Positions 22,014 through 32,059 of a stretch of 64,000 bases of DNA are shown here, piece after piece. The notes under the pieces are model-generated. The model saw only the letters and a program-made list of their open reading frames with translations, made no database searches and was not told the DNA's origin. The position numbers and the translations under genes are program-made. The stretch is from contig CM035353.1 of assembly GCA_020137815.1 (NCBI GenBank), positions 6,071,597 through 6,135,596 of the forward strand, read 5' to 3'. This DNA comes from Hormiphora californensis. Its lineage: Eukaryota; Ctenophora; Tentaculata; Cydippida; Pleurobrachiidae. Every line of letters begins with the position of its first letter. Position 1 is the stretch's first letter.

Positions 22014-22580
22014 TAGTGGATGAACGGGGAGTACCATCAGGACCATTGCTACGGTACTATCTAAACTTTCTAATTTTGTCTCGTTCATTAGTTATGACGT
22101 AATATGTTCATTATTTGAACTTTCATAAAATTGCTCTACAGCAAAATATGTGCGTTGTGGATTGAAATGGATGCTTCCATCGTTTTCAGCGTCAAACAAG
22201 AATCATTGCATTATGTATTCATAATGCTGTGTGTGTACCGGGTTGCCCCTCGCAACGAAAGTGTGACCAAAATGGTCCCTCTACCGATTAGTTAGTATAC
22301 CAAAATGTCGTTTTCGAATTCTAACCCTGCTATGCCTTTTTACAAAGTAAAAAGGCATCCGGGTGGATGCCTTCGGCATCCACCCGGGCAGGGAAAAAAT
22401 ACACCAAAATGGGAGAAAAAGAGTTTGTTAGTTGTTTGTGTGCGTGTGCAACCACTTGTAACAAACTATCTTTCTCTCATTTTGGTCGTTTTTGATATTT
22501 GTCAATATCTTGCGTCACAGACAAGGTAGAGACACCAAAACTTGGTACCCCGACTGATGGTACTCCCCGTTCATCCACTA
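22014..22580. mobile_element. 567-bp element with about 26-bp terminal inverted repeats
   Basis: The left end TAGTGGATGAACGGGGAGTA (then CCATCA) at 22014 is matched as reverse complement at 22555-22580. Inside are a second inverted pair around 22408-22490 (GAGAAAAAGAGTTTGTTA / TAACAAACTATCTTTCTC) and a copy of the double-hairpin repeat. No transposase is present. No clean target duplication was found. Confidence 0.6.
22195..22397 (+). repeat. Double-hairpin repeat family, copy A
   Basis: Contains the family landmarks in order: hairpin L GCATTATGTATTCATAATGC (22208-22227); a conserved block CTCGCAACGAAAGTGTGACC; hairpin 1 ATGCCTTTTT...AAAAAGGCAT (22332-22358); hairpin 2 CCGGGTGGATGCC-TTC-GGCATCCACCCGG (22359-22387); then GGCAGGGAAAAAA. 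Compared with copies B and C it is internally deleted and has lost the left GTTTCCCTGCCC end. It sits inside the 22014-22580 element. Confidence 0.8.
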
Positions 22581-22741
22581 AGTGCACCAGTTCTCAGTTG
22601 GATCAGATATCGGAACCAGTGGATCTATGGGCGAAAGCCCCCCCGGAAAAATTTTGAAGGGTTTTAACTAGTTTTCACACTTTTAAGCATTTATAAGGCA
22701 CATTTTAAATAATAATGAAATAGTAATTTTACGGAAGAATT

Positions 22742-23543
22742 TTACAGGGCAACTTTCCTCTCAACCATCGCTGCAAACTTAGAAATTATTCTTCCAATGT
22801 CAACACTGAGGGTGATACTCCGATGATGGTTTAGAAGGACAAACTCTTCAGTGTGCTTGTCGTTCAGTGACCGGGGGGGGGGGGGGGTTCAGGATTAAGT
22901 GGTCGGACGTATATATCGGCCTAAAAATTGCTTAAGTGGTCAAAATCCAAAAGGACCCCCCCACCCCCTAAAATTGACCACTTAATCAGTGGTCAAACCC
23001 TAAATAGACCCCTAAACCCCCAAAATTTACCGAAAAACTAGCTTTTTTGCCCAAAAAATGGCAAAATTTAGGCTGTTTTCTGGGACCAAAACCAAAAAGT
23101 TTCCGCGAGAAAATTGAAATTTGAATTTTGAAAATTGAAAATTTTTCAGGTCCACCTCGAAGAATCTCAATTTTTACCGAAAATTGACCAAACTTGGCCG
23201 AAAATTGACCAAATTTGGCCAAAAAATGACCATTTAGCGAAAAACACTAAGTGGCAAGTTTGAAAAAACACCCACCCCCTTAAGTGGCATATACGTCCGA
23301 ACCATTTATCCTGAACCCCCCCCCCCCCCCCCCCCGCAGTGACGACCTCATCGATGTTTTTACTCTGTTCATAGTGGAGAATACCCTCTCTGGTTTTGCA
23401 GATGTTGCAGCGAAAGTGTTTCGCAACTGTACTAGCTTCATTATACATGGGTAACTCTCTGGGTTGCTGCTTACTGATCTGTTCATCGAATACCGCACAG
23501 CTTCGCGAGATAGATAGCTAACGAGCAGTAGAGCGTGTTCCAA
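22742..23543 (-). pseudogene. hAT-family transposase, C-terminal dimerisation region, split by a MITE
   Basis: Minus-strand frame 23543-23337 carries YPCIMKLVQLRNTFAATSAK then PERVFSTMNRVKTSMRSSL, and 22871-22742 continues with SLNDKHTEEFVLLNHHRSI to a TAA stop. Together they match the hAT C-terminal dimerisation block (the ATSxxxERxFS...R..LRS pattern). Removing the MITE at 22872-23336 and one copy of its target duplication rejoins the frame exactly. The N-terminal zinc finger and catalytic core are not visible, so this is a fragment. It would have acted in the nucleus on transposon ends. Confidence 0.75.
22872..23336. mobile_element. 465-bp G/C-run-ended MITE with CAGTGAC target duplication
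   Basis: Ends are a long G run followed by TTCAGGATTAAGTGGTCGGA and, inverted, TCCGAACCATTTATCCTGAA followed by a long C run. CAGTGAC flanks both sides (22865-22871 and 23337-23343). The interior has many A/T-rich short repeats (AAAATTGACCA) and no transposase. It is inserted in the hAT transposase fragment. Confidence 0.8.
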
Positions 23544-23673
23544 CTACCATCTTCTCAAATTGACAAATCAAGTTTAACAATCACTTATAATGTCGATGCA
23601 AAGATCCTCATCATTGCAAAATGCGTTCTGGGTAGTTTCTAATGAAACTATTGTTCTATCTTTCAAGTAGAGT

Positions 23674-23961
23674 TTATTGAGGTACAACGAAATATACATA
23701 TAATATCCCAGGGCTAACTTTCTGATTTTCCATAGTATCACAATGGAAAACTGTTGTCGTATCACTCGTATCTCCGGATAGGTATTGAAACGTATCTCCG
23801 GATCTAGAAATCCATATATACATGTGACAGATTTCCAAGATGCCATGAGATGATGCAATGTCATTGGTGCCCACTAGGATACTAATAGAATCAATGTCCA
23901 AATCACGAGTCCAGGATCCAGACATTCTTATCAAGTCAGGGATAGTGGCACCCCCCCCCAT
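23674..23961 (-). pseudogene. SGNH/GDSL-hydrolase-like fragment
   Basis: Minus-strand frame has GGGATIPDLIRMSGSW then DSISILVGTNDIAS. The second segment matches the SGNH block that carries a conserved Asn (VGTND pattern), and the first resembles a block GG(A/K)T. The catalytic Ser block and the terminal DxxH are not seen. Esterase domains of this type occur both in host enzymes and in some non-LTR retroelement ORFs; the surroundings favour the latter. Assignment is tentative. Confidence 0.4.
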
Positions 23962-24213
23962 TGCATGATCTTGAGCTTAGTGTTGGTTGAAATTCAGCTC
24001 TCTAGGTCAGCTTGATCACGAGCCGCATAAATATCATATAATATGAAACGTATGAAACGTATCCATCACCAGTAATGATTATCCCATCGCCTAGAATTAG
24101 GGCCATAATTATAGATAATGATCCCATTATATCTCCCTGTAACTTCAGCTGTGCCTGACTGTAGAGTTTTAACATTAGTCATACCATGGGAAAATATGCC
24201 AACACAGTATGAA

Positions 24214-24258
24214 GGCACGAATGGTTAATTAGTTACTAACTAATTAACCATTCGTGCC
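24214..24258. repeat. 45-bp perfect palindrome
   Basis: GGCACGAATGGTTAATTAGTTA is followed after one base by its exact reverse complement. It could be a very short MITE with AT-rich centre; no duplicate was found in the window. Confidence 0.85.
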
Positions 24259-24261
24259 TAA

Positions 24262-24650
24262 TTTAGTTAGCAGCCCGAGGAAATCTTGGTAACCACCCGG
24301 GAACTGAGCCTCGGGGCGGTGCACCGGCATGATAGAAACTTTTGGAGTTGGGGCCCTTCCCTGCTAAAATTTAGTTCGACGCGCGATTGATTAACGATTG
24401 ATTAAAGATTGATATCAATCGTTAATCAATCGCGCGTCGAACTAAATTTTAGTAGGGTTAGGCTCTCCAGTTCTGCAACCTCCTCGCCGCCTCCCGGCCT
24501 GTTCTCTCTCTGTGTACTACATAGGTCTTCACACTTCTCCTTGTCACGGGGAGTTGGTCCTCCACAATTCTGGCATGTGTCTCTATCTTTCTTCTTCTTT
24601 AGAAGGACCCTTGTTAACCGGATCAGGTGAACAGTGTCATTTCGGAGATT
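24262..24650 (-). pseudogene. Retroelement zinc-knuckle/zinc-finger ORF fragment, copy 1
   Basis: On the minus strand the frame near 24610-24515 encodes KDRDTCQNCGGPTPRDKEKC, a CxxC...C cluster. The sequence down to 24262 aligns with 31500-31760, which carries the same protein plus a C2H2 finger. A 99-bp palindromic MITE interrupts it at 24359-24457. Codons are broken on both sides. It probably derives from the ORF1 or N-terminal region of a non-LTR retroelement, by analogy only. Confidence 0.45.
24359..24457. mobile_element. 99-bp palindromic MITE with empty site elsewhere
   Basis: CCCTGCTAAAATTTAGTTCG starts an arm of about 43 bp whose reverse complement ends at 24457 (...TTTTAGTAGGG); little unpaired spacer remains. 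The paralogous sequence at 31581-31595 lacks it (GGACCCTTT joined to GGCTCTCC), which defines the insertion and suggests a TT or TTA duplication. Confidence 0.8.
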
Positions 24651-24695
24651 TAATTGGTTTATGGAGTAAATTATAATTATTGAATACAAAGAACA

Positions 24696-25124
24696 CAGGG
24701 CTGGCTCCAGCCCGATATTTCTGGGGGGGTGCAGTGACCGAAGGCCCCTGTTCCCTAATAGTAGCATTTGCGACCGGAGCGCCCGAAGGGCGCGCAGGGA
24801 GCTCCGCCCAGGGGGGGGGGGGGGTCTAGGGGGCAAAGCCCCCGGAAATTTTTTAACTAAATCAAGCAAATTTTAGGGTTTTTAATCATTTGTGACGTCT
24901 ACTTTCTAGATTTTTGAATGCTACAATGCTCTCTCTCTCTCACTCAGTGATGTTCACTAGGTGATTTAAATTCGGTTGTGATCAGTCAAAAATTTCACTG
25001 AAAATTTTGTATTTTTGGGGTGGTTTCCCAATCCAAATGGTCTCAGACAGTCTTGGCAGCTTCGCTGCCAAGAATTTTTGGGGGGGTGTGCACCCCCCGC
25101 ATCACCCCCCTGGAGCCAGCCCTG
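24696..25124. mobile_element. 429-bp hAT-type MITE with 8-bp target duplication
   Basis: Terminal inverted repeats are CAGGGCTGGCTCCAG and its complement. The duplicate AAAGAACA flanks it at 24688-24695 and 25125-25132. The related locus at 26860-26867 has a single AAAGAGCA and no insert. An 8-bp duplication with CAGGG-type ends is typical of the hAT superfamily. The inside is G/C-run rich (GGGGGGGTGTGCACCCCCC) and non-coding. Confidence 0.88.
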
Positions 25125-25142
25125 AAAGAACACTACTATCGA

Positions 25143-25409
25143 TCAAATTTGTGACAATATGTAACTTACATATGATTTCCTTATTCGGTCTCGCTTATCC
25201 TCGCCCAATTTTTTGGCCTTTGCCATTGCTTTGCGCTTAGCCCCAAAATCCAATGGGTGCTCATCAAGGTCACTTTGATCATCCTGGTCATTTTCATAAG
25301 TCTCTCTACAAATATCATCATCAATCAGCAGGTTGTGTAGCCTACAACATGCGGAGATGACTTGCACAGAAAAGTCAACTTCATAAAACGGCAGCTGTAC
25401 ATAAAGCAC
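25143..25409 (-). pseudogene. PIF/Harbinger transposase, last exon fragment, copy 1
   Basis: Minus strand reads LPFYEVDFSVQVISACCRLH then NLLIDDD, followed by an acidic tail and a basic KRKAMAKAKKLGEDKRDRIR segment ending at a stop. The ACCxLHN motif is the conserved C-terminal end of Harbinger (HARBI1-like, DDE_4) transposases. An acceptor (GTTTCAAG) precedes it. The catalytic DDE part is absent here. The hAT-type MITE sits just downstream of it. Confidence 0.65.
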
Positions 25410-25419
25410 CTTGAAACTG

Positions 25420-25983
25420 AAGAAGAATAAGTAGTGTGTGTATATTGATATCCTTAATAATAATTATAAAATGCGTGGCGTGGTGATGGGTATCCAAATG
25501 AATTCGGTCGATAAAATGGCGAAATAAGTATAAAATGTGTTTAAAATGTGGGTCTTTAAACTGCTACAGATATATATGTATATATACATAGCTTCTGCGA
25601 ATAGAAGTTCAATGTCAACTGCAGTTGTAGAAAATGTGGATAGACTAAACAAAGATATATATATATATATATGTAGAACTGAGAGATCATCACCTTTCTC
25701 AAACCCTGGTTGGATACATAGAGCTTATTGCATAGAACCGAGAAACTTCCTCCTTACACAATACACAGGGGAAGCATCATCAGTAGCCTCTGTTCGGCAG
25801 TGTAGCCGCGGTCGTCGTTAGCCACCAGGTATTGGAAGCACGCTGAACAGAAGTCTGCTTGTAAGGTTTACCCAGGTCTATTCCTATTTTGGTAATCAGT
25901 TGGCCAAGACCCCTTTCCTCCTTGATCCCTTCTTACCCTGGCAGGCATGTCATGGTGTAACAAAATATAAATCAATTAAGGTG
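25420..25983. other. Non-coding, with (TA)n microsatellites
   Basis: ATATATGTATATATACATA at 25569-25587 and an (AT)n run near 25654-25672. No gene seen. Confidence 0.55.
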
Positions 25984-26500
25984 CTAAAAGTATAGATGAC
26001 CGTTTCCATATAATAACTCATTAACTTCCCCGGGATATAGACTATATACTATACAGTATATACACCTAAAGTCTAAACTAACTCGTCTTCGTGGAACTCT
26101 TTGGGGGCCATTGTAATGAACGAACATCTCTGATTGCACTTGAGAGTCTTCATTATCTTTCCCAGGATTGCAAAACCAGTCGTGATATACCTCCATTATG
26201 TGGCCACTGATTCTAATTTGCCGAGAACTTCAGGGTCACCTTTCTGTACCACTGCAATTATATAGTCACCACAATGTATGTACCCCTCGTTATCCATCAG
26301 GGAAAACGCACTGGTTTTTTCACTTGTCGATAAATATCTCTACCGTGGGCTCCTGGATAATGGTGCAGCTAACATGAACAGCGAACCGGCAGAGAGTCTC
26401 CGACTGAATGTACTGGTGCTCCACTCTTGTCGTGCAGGTTGCCTCCAAGGAATGCACTGGTGCATGTTTCCGTCGGGTATGGGCGGTATACAAGCGCGGA
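25984..26500 (-). pseudogene. Fragments of a dispersed repeat family (MExYHDxF family), copy 1
   Basis: Minus-strand pieces include MEVYHDWFCNPGKDNEDSQV then QSEMFVHYNGPQRVPRR. The segment aligns with 27590-28100 over its length and, at the protein level, with MERYHDRFTHDASNEDATVQ...KEMFVALNSPDI in the triplicated unit at 37-40 kb. Frames are broken. This appears to be a transposon-borne protein family of unknown function. Confidence 0.4.
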
Positions 26501-26509
26501 ATATTATTA

Positions 26510-26782
26510 TTATATTCTCAAATACACCCTTGAATGATTGAAGCTCCGGACGTCCTGGCCACCGAAACCAGACCCTGGCTGCTTTAGCGTCACGGTCTGT
26601 TCTGGTGTTCCCCCTCTGGACCTCACCGATTCCTCGCTGTCTGAACTCGGCTTTCTGTGCCGTGAGTTCTCAACGTCCATCAGTAAATAGCTCTCCTCCT
26701 CCGAGTCGATCTTCGTGTTGATAGGAGAAAAGAAGTCATGATCGGACTCTGGATGTACAGTATCGTCAGGGCGGCGGATCAT
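26510..26782 (-). CDS. Acidic, serine-rich ORF or exon of unknown function
   Basis: Minus-strand frame: MIRRPDDTVHPESDHDFFSP, a DSEEESYLLMDVENSRHRK part, then SSDSEESVRSRGGTPEQTV. Codon use looks genuine, with no stop for 90 codons, but no domain is recognised. It lies between two Harbinger fragments and may be part of the same or another element. Confidence 0.3.
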   Translation of the reverse strand: MIRRPDDTVHPESDHDFFSPINTKIDSEEESYLLMDVENSRHRKPSSDSEESVRSRGGTPEQTVTLKQPGSGFGGQDVRSFNHSRVYLRI

Positions 26783-26877
26783 GGCAATCTTGGGAGTTGG
26801 TTTTTGGAGTAAATTATAATTATTTTGGACAATATATTCTCAAATCCACCCCTGAATACAAAGAGCACTACTATCGA

Positions 26878-27063
26878 TCAAATTTGTGACAATATGTAAC
26901 TTACATATGATTTCCATATTCGGCCTCGCTTATCCTCGCCCAATTTTTTGGCCTTTGCCATTGCTTTGGGCTTAGCCCCAAAATCCAATGGGTCGTCATC
27001 AAGGTCACTTTGATCATCCTGGTCACTTTCATAAGTCTCTTTACAAATATTATCATCAATCAC
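26878..27063 (-). pseudogene. PIF/Harbinger transposase C-terminal tail, copy 2
   Basis: Nearly identical to the tail of the fragment at 25143-25409 (DDQSDLDDDPLDFGAKPKAM and KAKKLGEDKRGRIWKSY), but cut off before the ACCxLHN block. The flanking 26850-26877 gives the empty site for the hAT-type MITE. Confidence 0.6.
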
Positions 27064-27579
27064 TCTTTTATCAGGCTATCAAACTCGCCTGAACGGTGTG
27101 GATCTGGGTATGTAAGATCCTCAAGCATCCTATATCCTTTCCTCCCAATGTGAACGAGAAGGCTCGCTACATATAGCTGGATGGAGATACAAGAGTTGAG
27201 GTGTCCACTACCTCAATTTATCTTTCTTTAAAACGAAACAAATTTCTTGACCAGGTTTTCTTGCATGACCGGGTTTATTCTCCTTTTTATTAGTGATTCT
27301 TATCGTCCTCATTTGTTGTTTCAAGTTTTCTTTTCTGATGTTCTCTTTACTGAAGACCTTTTAATTTATTGGAGTCACTATAATGAATGCTGATATCACC
27401 CCCAAAGAATATGTTTCTAGTTATGACTTTGTCATGTCCTCTCTTCTTCTCCCGACATCCCAAAGAGACAATGTGTCTCTCTCGGAGAGACTTTATTAAA
27501 ATATGTTCCGGGTAGTTTCTAATGAAACTGCTGTTCTATCTTTCAAGTAGAGTTTATTGCGGTAAAGTAAAGATTACCG
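27064..27579. other. No gene seen
   Basis: AT-rich sequence. Only short out-of-frame similarity to neighbouring repeats (for example TATCTTTCAAGTAGAGTTTATTG at 27537-27559, also at 23658-23680). Confidence 0.5.
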
Positions 27580-28206
27580 TTTCCATATAATAACTCATTA
27601 ACTTCCCCGGGATATAGACTATATATTATATATTATTTATCCGGAGAGACAGATCCGTATTCCTTCATAGTCGGTTTCAGAGACTGTTTCTTCAATACCG
27701 CTTGGAAGAACTTCTTCGTGGAACTCTTTGGGGGCCATTGCAATGAACGAACATCTCTGATTGCACTTGAGAGTCTTCATTATCTTTCCCAGGATTGCAA
27801 AACCGGTCGTGATATACCTCCATTATGCGGCCACTGATTCTAATTTGCCGAGAACAATTCAGGGTAACCTTTCTGTACCACTGCAATTATATAGTCACCA
27901 CAATATGTACCCCTCGTTATCCATCAGGGAAAACGCACTTGTTTTTTCACTTGTCTAAATAAATAACTCTGTGCCGTGGGCTCCTGGATAATGGTGCAGC
28001 TAACATGAACCGGCAGAAAGTCTCCGACTGAATGTACTGGTGCTCCACTCTTGTCGTGCAGGTTGCCTCCAAGTTGCAGCCGTCGAATTGCCGTTGGAAT
28101 TCCACGACCCACGTAGATTGGACTGGGACACTTGATGTTGGAAGAAGAGTATACTCTCGAGTAGCATTCCTGGAAGGACGTGGCCACCATTGCTAACAAA
28201 CAGCAT
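27580..28206 (-). pseudogene. MExYHDxF family fragments, copy 2
   Basis: Minus strand gives IYVGRGIPTAIRRLQLGGNL, HDKSGAPVHSVGDFLPVHVS and, in a further frame, GRIMEVYHDRFCNPGKDNED then SEMFVHCNGPQRV. It aligns with copy 1 at 25984-26500, which lost part of the segment now at 28070-28206. A third partial copy is at 32680-32800. The function is unknown. Confidence 0.4.
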
Positions 28207-29152
28207 CAGAGATAAGGAGAGATCAGAGAAAGTCCCCCACTAACCCACTTCACCTCTCTTTCTCCATCCCTCTCCCCGGCCCCAGACCAACTCTATATTA
28301 TTGTTGATAAGCACCTGGTTGATTAGTACCTGGTTAAAAGTTCCCTTATTTTTTCTCCGGCTCATGTTAGATTGATGTTGGTACCTTCACATGTCTACAT
28401 ATACAGGGTGTGAACTGCATGTCGTGTTTGCTAGTCGCGAGCGCGCTTGCGAGACAAGCAAACACGTCAAGGTTCATTAACAAGCATGCTGCTCAGTCAT
28501 TTTAGATTTAATACACAATGTAAGGATACCATGTAATAGGTGAGACTCTTGCCGTCACCCTCGTTCAAGTCCCGTGAAAAACGGAGCAGTACACGCAAAC
28601 TGATGCCCATTTTCCTCGCGTGACCCCGATTCAGCAGTTTGAGACACCAACTCTTTCGGGGGCCATATCTCAGGAACCAGACAAGATAGGAAAAATCGCC
28701 GTCTAATGAGGCGTACAGTTTTTAATCTAGTTTACCACTGTACCGGCCGTTTCACTCTCCGACCTAAAACAAAAATCGCAACCCCACAAAACTTCAAAAT
28801 AATGAAATTCGCATCTCGCGTGTCGTGTTGCATGTCGTGTTGCATGTCGTGTCATGTTATTGACGCGCTCGCGTTCAACTCTCACACAGCAGCTGCAGAA
28901 CATGGCGGGAAACATCGAGGAGTAGAGAGAGGGTCGGTGCCGAATCAAATATTTCTTGATCTTGATCTACTCCATCTCTCAGCTATCCTACCACTCATCA
29001 ACTCGATCTCTCAGCTACACTACCCCTCATCTACTCCATCTTTCAGCTACCCTACCCCTCATCTACTCCATCTTTCAGCTACCCTACCCCTTATCTAGTC
29101 CATCTCTCAGCTACCCTACTCCTCATCTACTCCATCTCTCAGCTTCCCTATT

Positions 29153-29229
29153 AGGGAAGCATAGAGATGGAAACGATTAGGGGTAGGGAATCCCTATCCA
29201 TTTAATCGTTTCCATCTCTATGCTTCCCT
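29153..29229. repeat. 77-bp hairpin present only in the left foldback arm
   Basis: AGGGAAGCATAGAGATGGAA and its inverted partner enclose a short AT-rich loop. The equivalent place in the right arm lacks it, so it is either a nested insertion or a local rearrangement. Confidence 0.7.
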
Positions 29230-29289
29230 AGCCCTCATCAACTCCATCTTTCAGCTACCCTACCCCTAATCTAGTCCATCTCTCCGCTA

Positions 29290-30540
29290 CCCTACTCCTC
29301 ATCTACTCCATCTCTCAGCTACCCTACCTCCCATTTACTCCATCTCTCAGCTACCCTACCTCCCATTTACTCCATCTCTCAGCTTCCCTACCTCCCATTT
29401 ACTCCATCTCTCAGCTTACCTACCTCCCATTTACTCCATATCTCAGCTTCCCTACCTGCCATTTACTCCATCTCTCAGATACCCTACCTCCCATTTACTC
29501 CATCTCTCAGCTTACCTACCTCCCATTTACTCCATCTCTCAGCTTCCCTACCTCCCATTCACTCCATCTCTCAGCTTCCCTACCTCCCATTTACTCCATC
29601 TCTCAGCTACCCTACCTCCCATTTACTCCATTTCTCAGCTTCCCTACCTCTCATTTACTCCATCTCTCAGCTACCCTACCTCTCATTTACTCCATCTCTC
29701 AGCTACCCTACCTCCCATTTACTCCATCTCTCAGCTACCCTACCTCCCATTTACTCCATCTCTCAGCTTACTTACCTCCCATTTACTCCATCTCTCAGCT
29801 TCCCTACCTCCCATTTACTCCATCCCTCAGCTTCCCTACCTGCCATTTACTCCATCTCTCAGCTACCCTACCACCCATTTACTCCATCTCTCAGCTTTCC
29901 TACCTCCCATTTACTCCATCTCTCAGCTTCCCTACCTCCCATTTACTCCATCTCTCAGGGGTAGGAATGTTAGGATAAATGAGAGATGGAGTAAATGGGA
30001 GGTAAGGAAGCTGAGAGATGGAGTAAATGGGAGGTAGGGAAGCTGAGAGATGGAGTAAATGGGAGGTAGGGAAGCTGAGAGATGGAGTAAATGGGAGGTA
30101 GGGATGGAGTAAATGGGAGGTAGGGAAGCTGAGAGATGGAGTAAATGGGAGGTAGGGAAGCTGAGAGATGGAGTAAATGGGAGGTAGGGTAGCTGAGAGA
30201 TGGAGTGAATGGGAGGTAGGGTAGCTGAGAGATGGAGTAAATGGGAGGTAGGGAAGCTGAGAGATGGAGTGAATGGGAGGTAGGGAAGCTGAGAGATGGA
30301 GTAAATGGGAGGTAGGTAAGCTGAGAGATGGAGTAAATGGGAGGTAGGGTATCTGAGAGATGGAGTAAATGGCAGGTAGGGAAGCTGAGATATGGAGTAA
30401 ATGGGAGGTAGGTAAGCTGAGAGATGGAGTAAATGGCAGGTAGGGAAGCTGAGAGATGGAGTAAATGGGAGGTAGGGTAGCTGAGAGATGGAGTAAATGG
30501 GAGGTAGGGTAGCTGAGAGATGGAGTAGATGAGGAGTAGG
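29290..30540. repeat. 32-bp minisatellite, inverted around 29960
   Basis: Unit CCATTTACTCCATCTCTCAG plus CTTCCCTACCTC, about 20 copies on the left and a similar number inverted on the right. Because the unit is not a multiple of three but has no stop in several frames, it creates a spurious 255-codon ORF with a 32-residue superrepeat. Confidence 0.9.
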
Positions 30541-31358
30541 GTAGCTGAGAGATGGACTAGATAAGGGGTAGGGTAGCTGAAAGATGGAGTAGATGAGGGG
30601 TAGGGTAGCTGAAAGATGGAGTAGATGAGGGGTAGGGTAGCTGAGAGATCGAGTTGATGAGTGGTAGGATAGCTGAGAGATGGAGTAGATCAAGATCAAG
30701 AAATATTTGATTCTGCACCGACCCTCTCTCTACTCCTCAATGTTTCCCGCCATGTTCTGCAGCTGCTGTGTGAGAGTTGAACGCGAGCGCGTCAATAACA
30801 TGACACGACATGCAACACGACATGCGAGATGCGAATTTCATTATTTTGAAGTTTTGTGGGGTTGCGATTTTTGTTTTAGGTCGGAGAGTGAAACGGCCGG
30901 TACAGTGGTAAACTAGATTAAAAACTGTACGCCTCATTAGACGGCGATTTTTCCTATCTTGTCTGGTTCCTGAGATATGGCCCCCGAAAGAGTTGGTGTC
31001 TCAAACTGCTGAATCGGGGTCACGCGAGGAAAATGGGCATCAGTTTGCGTGTACTGCTCCGTTTTTCACGGGACTTGAACGAGGGTGACGGCAAGAGTCT
31101 CACCTATTACATGGTATCCTTACATTGTGTATTAAATCTAAAATGACTGAGCAGCATGCTTGTTAATGAACCTTGACGTGTTTGCTTGTCTCGCAAGCGC
31201 GCTCGCGACTAGCAAACACGACATGCAGTTCACACCCTGATATATAAGTATGATAAAAGTTAGTTATTTGTTAGATATTTGTCTCGAGAAATTCATTAGT
31301 TTCACCCAGGCGAATAAAACTTCGGTGTATCGGGTATGATAATCGTAAAATTAAAATA

Positions 31359-31760
31359 CTATGCGGTGGATTTAGCCAAGAATTTAACGACGTGCTTATC
31401 TAGGTGGTGCTTTAATTTAAAGTCTTTCCCACAATGTGGACAAGGCCACTGCATTGGAGGCACATTGCACACCCGGGCGATGTGTTGGGCAAGGCCATCA
31501 GGGGTTTTCAGGAAATCATGGTAACCACTTGGGAACTGAGCCCGGGGTGGTGCACCGGCACGACAGAAACTTTGGAGTTGGGACCCTTTGGCTCTCCAGT
31601 TCTGCAACCTCCTCGCCGCCTCCCTGCATAGCTCTGTTCTATCTCTCTGTGTACTGTAGGTCTTCACACTTCTCCTTGTCACAAGGAGTTGGTCCTCCAC
31701 AATTCTGGCATGTGTCTCTATCTTTCTTCTTCTTCAAAAGGACCCATGTTAACTGGATCA
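31359..31760 (-). pseudogene. Retroelement zinc-finger ORF fragment, copy 2
   Basis: Minus strand: RDTCQNCGGPTPCDKEKC in one frame, then REAARRLQNWRAKGSQLQSF and GLAQHIARVCNVPPMQWPC followed by PHCGKDFKLKHHLDKHV in the next. The last is a C2H2-type finger (CPHC...HLDKH). It is the uninterrupted counterpart of 24262-24650 and provides the empty site for the 99-bp MITE. Frame changes show it is not functional as it stands, unless an intron separates the two frames. Confidence 0.5.
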
Positions 31761-32059
31761 GGTGAACAGTGTCGGAAAGCAGAGGATTCATCACCAGGTC
31801 TCTGAAGACACGAAGGGCACCCCAGTATCAGATAAACGTCCACAAGTTCTTTGTGTTCCCGAGGGGTTAGGTTACTCTGTATCATTGTGTTGTTAATATA
31901 GGTTGTATTGGTTATATATACATATATATAATATAAATTTAAACAGCTACATCTACATTTCCAAACATAAAATATGGTCAAAATCGCACGTGCTGGAAAA
32001 TATAATCATGTACTTTGAAGCAGGGGACAATATCTTTGAGTTCCGATACCCGTATTTAC

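Larger units (their letters stand above)
28404..31239. mobile_element. 2.84-kb foldback element whose arms contain a minisatellite
   Basis: Ends are CAGGGTGTGAACTGCATGTC and its complement; ATATA flanks both sides (28399-28403 and 31240-31244). The arms are inverted copies of each other from the tips to the middle near 29960. The outer 560 bp of each arm are unique sequence, and the inner parts are arrays of a 32-bp unit. No transposase is present. CAGGG ends recall hAT-type elements, but the apparent 5-bp duplication does not fit well. Confidence 0.85.

Noticed and set aside
22359-22387. Bacterial-type rho-independent terminator at hairpin 2
   Set aside because: The context is animal genomic DNA with introns and transposons; the three copies share flanking repeat sequence and have no genes upstream.
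28545-28585. tRNA-like B-box (GTTCAAGTCCCG) in the foldback arm
   Set aside because: No T-stem pairing and no acceptor stem could be drawn; it occurs in both arms because of the inverted repeat.
29932-30699. 255-codon ORF with 32-residue repeats
   Set aside because: It is the 32-bp minisatellite read in frame; the mirror array shows the same on the other strand.
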